DNA of 64,000 nt. Source: Bryobacteraceae bacterium. Its GTDB lineage: Bacteria; Acidobacteriota; Terriglobia; Bryobacterales; Bryobacteraceae. Both the position numbers and the translations under genes were made by a program. The DNA is taken from positions 1-64,000 of the forward strand of contig JAHCHE010000033.1 of the NCBI GenBank assembly GCA_026129905.1, read 5' to 3'. Below the pieces are notes generated by a model that was not told the DNA's origin, ran no database searches, and saw nothing but the letters and a program-made list of their open reading frames with translations. Shown here one piece after another: positions 38,508 through 44,913 of the stretch. Within the stretch, counting starts at the first letter, position 1. The number at the start of each line of letters is the position of its first letter.

Positions 38508-39680
38508 CTACGCCCCCAGCCGCACCCAGCCCCGGCGCGACAAGTGATAGCAGACCAGGCCCGCCAGCAGGCCCACGAGGTAGCCAAAGGGAACCGATGC
38601 CGCGATCGCGCCCACCAGAACGGCAATCAGAAATTCTCCCTTTTGCGCGGAGAGATCGCGGATCAGCGCCAACAGCGTAATCGCCTCGAACAGCAGCAGC
38701 ACCCCCAGCACCGGCAGCGGGAAAACCTGAATCACCGTTTGAAAGCCCGGCCCGAAAAACAGACCCAGGGTCAGGTACAGCGCTCCATAAATAATCACCG
38801 AGCCCCCCGTCCGCCCTCCGAACGCGTAGTGGCCGGCCATGCCGCCGGACCCGTGACACGTCGGGACCCCGCCCATGAACGGATTCACCAGGTTCATCAC
38901 CGAGTAAGTCCACCCGATCCGCCGCGCCGTGATCCGCCTCTCCGGGAACAGATCTTCGGCAAGTTGCCGCGTAGCCAGCACCGAGTTGGCAATCGACAAC
39001 GGAATCTGCGGCAGCGCGAGCGCCAGAAAGCCCGTCCAGACGTCCGCCGGGGAAGGGTGACGAAGTGCCGGTAAATGGAAGCCGGCGGCCTCCACCAGCG
39101 TCAAGGGGTTCAATCGAAACACGAAAGCGTAGGCGATCCCAAACCCCACCAGCACTACCGCGGCCGGCACGCGCTGCCGCCCGATCAGCAGTAGCGTCAT
39201 GGCGAAGCCCACCCCCGCCAGCCACCAGCCCGCCGCGCCGTCCCCAGGCACGTAATCCCGCAGCGCGATGCCCGCCAGTTGCAGCCCCAGCCCGAACTGG
39301 ATTCCACGCACCACCGGCTTGGGCACTACCCGGCTGATCCACTCGATCAAGCCCGTCGCCGTCAGGAACAGCATCGCGATGCCGATCGCCAGCCCGCCGC
39401 CATACAGGGTCCCGGCCGGCAGCTTCTGCGCGATCACCAGCGCCGCCATCGCCTTCAGCGGCTGAACCGGCATCGGCATCCGGTATCGGAGCGCCGTCGC
39501 GATCTGCATCAGGCCGAAAACGGTGAGAACGCTGGCCGCGTCGAGCCCGGCCGCAAGGATCATGCCGACCAGCAACGGCAGGTCGGTACCCATGTCGCCG
39601 AAGGCGCCGGACCATTCCTGCCGGTTGAAGCGAAGCCGCGCCGGCGGCTCGCCGATGACGGTTTGGGCGTTCGTCGGCAT
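38508..39680 (-). CDS. MOT1-type molybdate/sulfate transporter
   Basis: This is a 390-residue membrane protein of about ten helices. It carries the two signatures of MOT1 transporters: FGDMGTDLPLLVG plus PMPVQPLKAMAAL in the N-terminal half, and GGVPTCHGSGGMAGHYAFG in the C-terminal half. It probably imports molybdate. ATG at 39678-39680 (MPTNAQTV) is chosen because the upstream in-frame extension crosses the palindromic operator region and lacks homology. It is divergent from a regulator gene with a substrate-binding domain, which strengthens the oxyanion-uptake call. Confidence 0.85.
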   Translation of the reverse strand: MPTNAQTVIGEPPARLRFNRQEWSGAFGDMGTDLPLLVGMILAAGLDAASVLTVFGLMQIATALRYRMPMPVQPLKAMAALVIAQKLPAGTLYGGGLAIGIAMLFLTATGLIEWISRVVPKPVVRGIQFGLGLQLAGIALRDYVPGDGAAGWWLAGVGFAMTLLLIGRQRVPAAVVLVGFGIAYAFVFRLNPLTLVEAAGFHLPALRHPSPADVWTGFLALALPQIPLSIANSVLATRQLAEDLFPERRITARRIGWTYSVMNLVNPFMGGVPTCHGSGGMAGHYAFGGRTGGSVIIYGALYLTLGLFFGPGFQTVIQVFPLPVLGVLLLFEAITLLALIRDLSAQKGEFLIAVLVGAIAASVPFGYLVGLLAGLVCYHLSRRGWVRLGA

Positions 39681-39738
39681 CGGGTCTTGGAGAGCGCGCG
39701 AAAGGCCGCGGAAGATGCGGCCGGTTGCCGGTCCTGTC

Positions 39739-39753
39739 GTGTTAACATAACAC
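39739..39753. promoter_or_regulatory. palindromic operator between MOT1 transporter and HTH regulator
   Basis: GTGTTAACATAACAC is a perfect inverted repeat of GTGTTA/TAACAC around a 3-base centre. It sits in the 121-base gap between divergent start codons, 58 bases from the transporter ATG and 48 bases from the regulator ATG. The ACATAAC half resembles halves of ModE sites recalled from E. coli. The position and symmetry fit control of both genes by the adjacent regulator; this is inference. Confidence 0.5.
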
Positions 39754-39801
39754 AGTCTTGGAAAGCGTTTCCTCGCCGCCCGCGAAGAATGGAGGCCCGC
39801 C

Positions 39802-40941
39802 ATGTCCGTCGAAAGCCGTCTTTCGTCGATCCGCCAGGCAAGAGGGATTGCCGCGGCGGAGCTGGCCCGGCGCGTTGGGGTCAGCCGCCAGACGATTTAC
39901 GCCATTGAATCGGGCAGCTACGTCCCCAATACGTCGGTCGCCTTGCGGCTCGCGCGGGAACTGGAAGTATCGGTCGAGGACCTGTTCGCGCTGGAGGATT
40001 CGGCGGACTCGCCGCGCCCGCGGTCGGTGAAGGCGACGCTGCTCGGTCCGGCGCAAGGCGCCTCCAGCCGCCCGGTGCGGCTGACCCGGATCCGCGATCG
40101 GTGGATCGGCAGCCCCGCCGAGAGCATCCCGTACTACCTGCCCGAGGCCGATGGGATCGCGGCGCTGCCGGGAAAGAGAGGGCTCGCCACGGTCCAGGTG
40201 ATCGGCCCCGACGAGTCGATGGCCAAGCGGCTCGTGATCGCCGGTTGCGATCCGGCGATTGGACTCCTGGCCCGCATGACGGAAAGGGCCTCCGGCGTCG
40301 ACGTGGTGGCCGCGCCGGCCTCCAGCCGCCAGGCCCTGGACTGGATGAAGCGGGGCATGATCCACATCGCCGGAAGTCATCTCGAAGATCCCGCCACGGG
40401 AGAGTTCAATCTCCCGCACCTGCGGCGGCTCATGCCGGACGAGGACCTCTCGGTGGTCACCTTCGCCCGCTGGGAAGCCGGATTCGTCGTCGCGCGCGGG
40501 AACCCCCTGGGCATCCGCCGCGCCGGCGACCTGGCCCAGTCCAGGGTCCGTTTCATCAACCGGGAACCCGGCTCGGGAAGCCGCGCGCTCCTGGACTCCC
40601 TGCTCTCGAAGGCCGGCGTGCCCGGGGAAGGAATTCAGGGCTACGATCGTCTCGCGGCGGGCCACATGGCCGCCGCCTGGGCCGTCGCCGCCGGCGCGGC
40701 CGACTGCTGTCTGGCGACGCCTTCCGCGGCGCGCGCTTTCTCTCTGGACTTCGTCCCTTTGCGCGAGGAGCGGTTCGATTTCGCCGTCCCACGGGAGTTC
40801 CTGGATCTGCCGGCCGTACGCTGCTTTTTCGACGTCCTCCAGCGCGCCTCGCTCCGGCGCAAGCTGGAGTCGCTGGCCGGTTACGACGCCTCGCAAACGG
40901 GCCGCCTGCTCGCTCCCGGCCCCGCTGGAACGAATCGATGA
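39802..40941 (+). CDS. HTH regulator with C-terminal periplasmic-binding-like ligand domain, putative molybdate sensor
   Basis: This is a 379-residue protein. Residues ~4-62 form a Cro/CI-type helix-turn-helix (ELARRVGVSRQTIYAIESG, VALRLARELEVSVEDLF). From about residue 120 a substrate-binding-protein-like domain of the PBP_like (PF12727) type follows, with VIAGCDPAIGLLA, GSHLEDPATGEFN, RFINREPGSGSRALLD and HMAAAWAVAAGAADC. Proteins of this plan are found near molybdate uptake genes, and the neighbour here is MOT1. GGAGG (39791-39795) positions the ATG. It probably senses molybdate and acts on the palindrome upstream; the ligand is inferred from context. Confidence 0.8.
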   Translation: MSVESRLSSIRQARGIAAAELARRVGVSRQTIYAIESGSYVPNTSVALRLARELEVSVEDLFALEDSADSPRPRSVKATLLGPAQGASSRPVRLTRIRDRWIGSPAESIPYYLPEADGIAALPGKRGLATVQVIGPDESMAKRLVIAGCDPAIGLLARMTERASGVDVVAAPASSRQALDWMKRGMIHIAGSHLEDPATGEFNLPHLRRLMPDEDLSVVTFARWEAGFVVARGNPLGIRRAGDLAQSRVRFINREPGSGSRALLDSLLSKAGVPGEGIQGYDRLAAGHMAAAWAVAAGAADCCLATPSAARAFSLDFVPLREERFDFAVPREFLDLPAVRCFFDVLQRASLRRKLESLAGYDASQTGRLLAPGPAGTNR

Positions 40942-41013
40942 ACGAGACGGCGTTCCGTCCGCGCGCTATCCTTGTACTAGCGACACGCTGATTACGGGTA
41001 CGAGGAGAATCGA

Positions 41014-41337
41014 ATGGGTTGCGGCAGCGGCATGATGAGGCCACCGATGGACGAGCCGGGCGGCCGGCAGGTATTCTGCGTGAAGTTCCAGCGCGAGATG
41101 CGCGGCCTCGACGAACCGCCCTTCGACAACCATCCGCTCGGCCAGCGCATTTTCGAGAACGTCTCCAAGGAGGCGTGGCGGATGTGGCTGGAGCACATGA
41201 AGATGATCATGAACGAATACCGCCTCAACCTCGGAACCCGCGAAGCGCAGGAATTCCTCCTCCAGCAGATGGAGCAATACTTCTTCGGCGAAGGCGCCGC
41301 GCTCCCCGCCGACTACGTACCGCCCCGCTCCAAGTGA
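41014..41337 (+). CDS. yggX: YggX family oxidative damage / Fe-S protection protein
   Basis: This 107-residue protein has the conserved core FCVKFQREMRGLDEPPF, LGQRIFENVSKEAWRMW and LEHMKMIMNEYRLN. YggX proteins are small iron-trafficking factors that protect Fe-S clusters. Here an extra N-terminal segment of about 18 residues, including CGSGMM, precedes the core. AGGAG at 41003-41007 supports ATG 41014. It stands 72 bases after the molybdate-type regulator and may be cotranscribed with it. Confidence 0.85.
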   Translation: MGCGSGMMRPPMDEPGGRQVFCVKFQREMRGLDEPPFDNHPLGQRIFENVSKEAWRMWLEHMKMIMNEYRLNLGTREAQEFLLQQMEQYFFGEGAALPADYVPPRSK

Positions 41338-41753
41338 AGACCGCTCTCGCCCCCGCAAGACTCGACAATGCCTGTGGGGGGCAGTCTCGTAGGCTGCGCG
41401 GGACTCCCAGTCCCGCCAACGCCACCCTCGCTGCCCGGCATCGGCGTTCATGACATTGTCAACTGTCAGCCGGACAGGAGACTTTCGATGCGCGGCTCGG
41501 CGTCGGCGCTGACCTGACTTTCGCACTTCGCGCGGGTTTCTGGGGGCTCGCGGGGCCGCTATTTCAGCCTCGTGGAGAATCGCCGGCTTCCGGGCGGCCG
41601 TACGGTGCCATAGCTGGGCGAGCGAGCCGGGCGCAGGAGTCTGCCCAAACGCGATCCGTTATTGCCGCGCCTGGGCGCCGCCAAGGAGGAGGCCGGTCGA
41701 GCCTTCGGCTTTGTGACGATCCGACTTCCGATCGCGCGCCAGCCGGTCGCGCG
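41338..41753. other. non-coding gap downstream of yggX
   Basis: Over 400 bases between yggX and the isomerase/SDR unit contain no convincing reading frame. The stretch holds the tandem hairpins at 41381-41416 and a GC-rich remainder without a clear promoter. It ends exactly at the left boundary of the duplicated block. Confidence 0.55.
41381..41416. repeat. REP-like tandem hairpins
   Basis: Two adjacent stems are visible: GCAGTC...GGCTGC (one G-T pair) around TCGTA, then a perfect GCGGGACTCCCAGTCCCGC (8-base stem, 3-base loop, 41398-41416). Such paired palindromes are typical of REP elements and also could terminate yggX transcription. No second copy was noticed in this window. Confidence 0.4.
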
Positions 41754-42983
41754 CTCAACCCGCGTAGAGCGTCATGCCGCCGTCCACGCGCAGAATCTGT
41801 CCGTGGATGAAGCGGGCGCCGTCGCCCGCCAGGAAGGCCACCACGTCCGCAATTTCCTCGGGCTCCCCGTAGCGATTCAAAGACACCTCGTGTTGCATCA
41901 TCTCCGGGTCCACCTTGCGTGTGGCCAGAAAGCGCGCGGTTTTCGTCGGGCCGGGGCTGACGGCGTTGACGCGCACCCCGTACGGCCGAAGCTCGAAGGC
42001 CAGGCACCGCGTGTAGTGCGCCACGGCCGCCTTCAGCGTGGAGTAGACGACCTCGGGCGACGTCCCGAAATGGGCGGCGCCGGAGGCGATGTTGATCACG
42101 CAGCCGCGCCGCCGCTCGACCATCGGCTTGCAGAACGCCTGGCAGACGAGCATCGTCCCGATGAGGTTGTTGTTCACCAGCGTCTGAATATCCTCGAAGG
42201 AAATGTCGAGCGCATTGTTGGGCGAAGGCTTCCCGCCGGAAGCGCCGATGTCGCCGCCCGCGCAGTTGACCAGAACGTCGACGGGACCAAGCCGGTCCGC
42301 GATGAACGACGCCATCCCGAAGACCGTGTCGCGATCGCCGATGTTGCCGGCCACCGCGGCGGTGCGGCCGCCAGATCGCGCGATCGCGGCCGCCACCTGG
42401 TCGATGTCGGAGGCCTCGCCGTACTTGGCCGGCGCCTCGCGGTTGATGTCGTGAATGGCGACGTCGGCGCCGAGTTCGGCCAGCCGCGCAGCGATCGCCC
42501 GGCCCAGGCCCCGGCCTGAGCCGGTGACGAACGCAATCCTGCCTTCGAGTGGTTTATCCATTCCGTCCTGTGTCTCTCCTACATGAGCCCGAGGCTCTTC
42601 ATATTCGCGGCGCTGCGGCGGATCATCGCCAGTTCGTACGCGACGATCTCCGCCGGCGGAGCGTTCTTCTCCCAAGGCGTGCGCCAGTCCGCGGCTTCCT
42701 CCAGCCGACTCCGCCGCGCGGCGGCCAAACAGGGCGCAAACTCGCGAACCGTGCGCTCGGCATACTCGTTCCACCACTCGGGCCGGAAGAGCCTGACGTG
42801 GCGGACTTCCAGCGCGCCCGGCTCAAGCGACGCCGTCAGCTCCGAATGATGCGCGGCAAGCGCCGCGACGATCTCCGGAAAGGGTACGCAGCCGTCGCCG
42901 ATCGCGCAGCGCACCAGGCGGTAGCCTTCGTCGGTCCACTGCGCATTGTAGTCCTTCAGATGGACGTGCCGTACCAGCGGCGC
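41754..42983. repeat. duplicated block, copy 1
   Basis: This 1,230-base block holds the SDR gene and the 3' ~400 bases of the isomerase gene. It matches 62759-63766 almost base for base in the SDR part (about four substitutions counted by eye). Copy 2 lacks a net 222 bases near 42652-42877. Flanks diverge abruptly at both ends, beginning with the shared CTCAACCC and ending at CAGCGGCGC. Confidence 0.92.
41755..42561 (-). CDS. SDR family oxidoreductase (copy 1)
   Basis: This is a 268-residue classical SDR with TGSGRGLGRAIAA (cofactor loop), DVLVNCAGGDIG, catalytic Ser in NIASGAAHFG, YSTLK (Tyr-x3-Lys) and the C-terminal PEEIADVVAFLAGDGARFI with GGM. Asp in IHDINRE at the end of beta-2 favours NAD. 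It lies 17 bases downstream of the sugar-isomerase-like gene, suggesting a two-gene sugar or polyol catabolic unit. A near-identical copy is present at 62760-63566, differing at two residues (Arg/Pro in the SGG-TAAV segment and Val/Ala in QHE-SLNRY). Confidence 0.88.
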   Translation of the reverse strand: MDKPLEGRIAFVTGSGRGLGRAIAARLAELGADVAIHDINREAPAKYGEASDIDQVAAAIARSGGRTAAVAGNIGDRDTVFGMASFIADRLGPVDVLVNCAGGDIGASGGKPSPNNALDISFEDIQTLVNNNLIGTMLVCQAFCKPMVERRRGCVINIASGAAHFGTSPEVVYSTLKAAVAHYTRCLAFELRPYGVRVNAVSPGPTKTARFLATRKVDPEMMQHEVSLNRYGEPEEIADVVAFLAGDGARFIHGQILRVDGGMTLYAG

Positions 42984-43562
42984 GACCTTGCGGGCAAACG
43001 CAACGGGTTCCTCGCCGACCGCGAGCGGGTTGCCGGTGTCGATGCAGATACCGACGTTCGCGCCACCCTCCGTGGCGAAGTCGATCAGTTCCTGGCTGCC
43101 AAAATCCTGGTGATTCTCAATGGCGAAGGCGATCCCGAGGTCCATCGCCTGCGGCGCAAACCGGCCAAGCGTGGCCCGAACGTGGCCGACCATCGCGGCC
43201 CACTGAGGTCCGCAGGCCGCGCGGTCGCCACAGAGCACCGGCGACAGCCCTAGACGAATGATCCGCGCGCCAACCAGCCGGGCGGACCGCAAAGCGGAAT
43301 CCACTCCTTCAAGCGGCGGCCCCAGACTGATCACCGGCGTCATGCCCAGGCCTGCGATCCGCTCGCCCAGGGCGCTTCCCTCCTCCTCGGAAAGCGCGGT
43401 CAGCCATGGGTTGTGGAGTTCCAGCGTGCGCGCGCCGAGTTCGACCGCAATGGCGAGAAAGCCCTCCAGTCCCGCGCCGGCGGGATTCCTCCGGGACGTG
43501 CCGGCGCCCTGGAGGCCGAGATGAAAGGTGAGCCCGTACGGATTGAGGCCGACGTGAAGCAT
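42579..43562 (-). CDS. sugar phosphate isomerase/epimerase-like TIM-barrel protein
   Basis: This 327-residue AP_endonuc_2/xylose-isomerase-like TIM barrel has metal-ligand candidates Glu in LELHNPW, Glu-Asn-His in FAIENHQDFGS, Asp in ICIDTGNPL and His in VRHVHLKDYN, followed by IGDGCVPFPEIV. Family members epimerise or isomerise keto-sugars and inositol intermediates. It is the first gene of the isomerase-SDR unit. The C-terminal third lies in the duplicated block; a truncated, internally deleted copy exists at 63584-63766. The substrate cannot be assigned. Confidence 0.83.
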   Translation of the reverse strand: MLHVGLNPYGLTFHLGLQGAGTSRRNPAGAGLEGFLAIAVELGARTLELHNPWLTALSEEEGSALGERIAGLGMTPVISLGPPLEGVDSALRSARLVGARIIRLGLSPVLCGDRAACGPQWAAMVGHVRATLGRFAPQAMDLGIAFAIENHQDFGSQELIDFATEGGANVGICIDTGNPLAVGEEPVAFARKVAPLVRHVHLKDYNAQWTDEGYRLVRCAIGDGCVPFPEIVAALAAHHSELTASLEPGALEVRHVRLFRPEWWNEYAERTVREFAPCLAAARRSRLEEAADWRTPWEKNAPPAEIVAYELAMIRRSAANMKSLGLM

Positions 43563-43659
43563 TAACAGTCGATTCTAATCCGCGGCGGGGCTCGCGATGG
43601 GCGAGTCCGCGGGGATCGGCCTCCTGCAACCGAACAGCAAAAAAGATCTTGAGATCCTA

Positions 43660-43688
43660 TTGACAGAATAACGTGGCAGGCGTACGAT
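43660..43688 (+). promoter_or_regulatory. near-consensus sigma-70-type promoter
   Basis: TTGACA (43660-43665), a 17-base spacer, then TACGAT (43683-43688). It reads toward the porin gene at 43730. This is the strongest promoter-like match seen in the window, in a locally AT-richer stretch. Confidence 0.6.
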
Positions 43689-43697
43689 AGAACTTAC

Positions 43698-43714
43698 ATG
43701 CAACTGACTTGCAT
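43698..43714. promoter_or_regulatory. palindromic operator ATGCAA-N5-TTGCAT
   Basis: A perfect 6-base inverted repeat with a 5-base centre lies just after the -10 box, where transcription would start, and 16 bases before the porin ATG. Its location suggests repressor binding. The regulator is unknown. Confidence 0.5.
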
Positions 43715-43729
43715 ATCTTAAACTCGATC

Positions 43730-44902
43730 ATGAAGCGGCGCGCGTCGATCCGAATCCCCCTTTTTCCGCTGGCGGCGGCGCTGCTTGCGGCGCAGCCGGC
43801 CGCGGAACCCTTGCGGCTACGCGTGGATGGGCTGGCGCGGCTGGAATCCGGACGGGAGCAGGAAGCGAACGGTTCGATGGAAATCTATGGCTTATACCGG
43901 ACGCGCGTCGGTTTGGAGGCGCGCTCCGGCGCCGGCGCGAGTTTCGTCTTTGAAGGGCAGGACGCGGGCGCGGTGATTCTTACAGGCGCCCCACTGCCCT
44001 CGGACCACTTCGATGTTCACCAGGCGTTCGTTGCGCTAGCGCGGCCGGGCGGCAGGTGGCAGGTTCGCCTGGGGCGGCAGGAATTGGCCTTCGGCGACGA
44101 GCGCCTGGTCGGCGCGGATTCCGAGTGGTGCTACATGGGGCGCTCCTTCGACGCGGCGCGCGTATCGTATCTGGGCGAGAGCGTCCGGCTGGACTGGTTC
44201 GCTTCCTTTCCGGTGACGCACGCCGACGGAGGGTGGAACCGCCCGCAGTCCACGGTGGGGCTGCACGGATTTGACGCCACCTGGAAGCTCGCCGGCGGCG
44301 ACGTGGGCGCTTATTGGATCTGGAAGTCCGGCCGCGGCGCGGAAGGGGAAAGCCGGTACACGTCAGGGTTGCGTCACACGGCGGCGATCGCCGCCGGCAT
44401 CGAAACGAACGCGGAGTTTGCCTGGCAAACGGGCCGGTGGGCGGGAGAGCGAGTCCGAGCCTGGGCGGGACACGCGGAAGTGAGCCGGAAGCTTTGGGCG
44501 GCGGAAAACGCGCCGGTGGCCGCGGCCGAATACAACTACGGCAGCCCGGACGCGAAGCCGGACGACGGCTTGGCCGGCGCGTTCGACGACCTCTTCCCGG
44601 CGGGGCACGACCGCTTCGGCTTGGCGGACCCGTTTCCGTGGAGCAATATCCGCAGCGCGGGCTTCTCCTTGGAATGGCGCCCTCGCGAGCGTCTGGAGAT
44701 CGCGGCCGGATGGCGGCGCATCCGTCCCGCGGCGAGCGAAAGCGAAGAAAACCGCGCCGGCCAGTTCGCCGTGTCCGCGGCGTACGATATATCCGGCGAA
44801 TGGCGGGTATTTGCCGCGTACGCGCGCTACTTTCAGGCGGCCGGCGCCGCGTCCGGCCCGCCGGCGTGCTCCTCCTTCATCGGCCTGCGCCGCCGTTTTT
44901 AA
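43730..44902 (+). CDS. alginate-export (AlgE-like) family outer-membrane porin, 1
   Basis: This 390-residue exported protein has a signal peptide (PLFPLAAALLAAQPAAA-like) followed by alternating beta strands rich in Trp, Tyr and Arg. LGRQELAFGDERLVG and FDAARVSYLG correspond to the conserved signature of the Alginate_exp family, with a later DDLFPAGHDRFGLADPFPWSNI. The C-terminus ends IGLRRRF, a terminal Phe typical of outer-membrane barrels. A near-consensus promoter and a palindrome lie just upstream. The substrate is probably an anionic sugar or other small solute; alginate itself is not implied. A second family member lies at 58028. Confidence 0.78.
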   Translation: MKRRASIRIPLFPLAAALLAAQPAAEPLRLRVDGLARLESGREQEANGSMEIYGLYRTRVGLEARSGAGASFVFEGQDAGAVILTGAPLPSDHFDVHQAFVALARPGGRWQVRLGRQELAFGDERLVGADSEWCYMGRSFDAARVSYLGESVRLDWFASFPVTHADGGWNRPQSTVGLHGFDATWKLAGGDVGAYWIWKSGRGAEGESRYTSGLRHTAAIAAGIETNAEFAWQTGRWAGERVRAWAGHAEVSRKLWAAENAPVAAAEYNYGSPDAKPDDGLAGAFDDLFPAGHDRFGLADPFPWSNIRSAGFSLEWRPRERLEIAAGWRRIRPAASESEENRAGQFAVSAAYDISGEWRVFAAYARYFQAAGAASGPPACSSFIGLRRRF

Positions 44903-44913
44903 GGGCGTTGCTC

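Noticed and set aside
43729-43732. Upstream TTG start for the first porin (43709)
   Set aside because: It would place the start inside the palindromic operator. The ATG at 43730 begins directly at a normal signal peptide.
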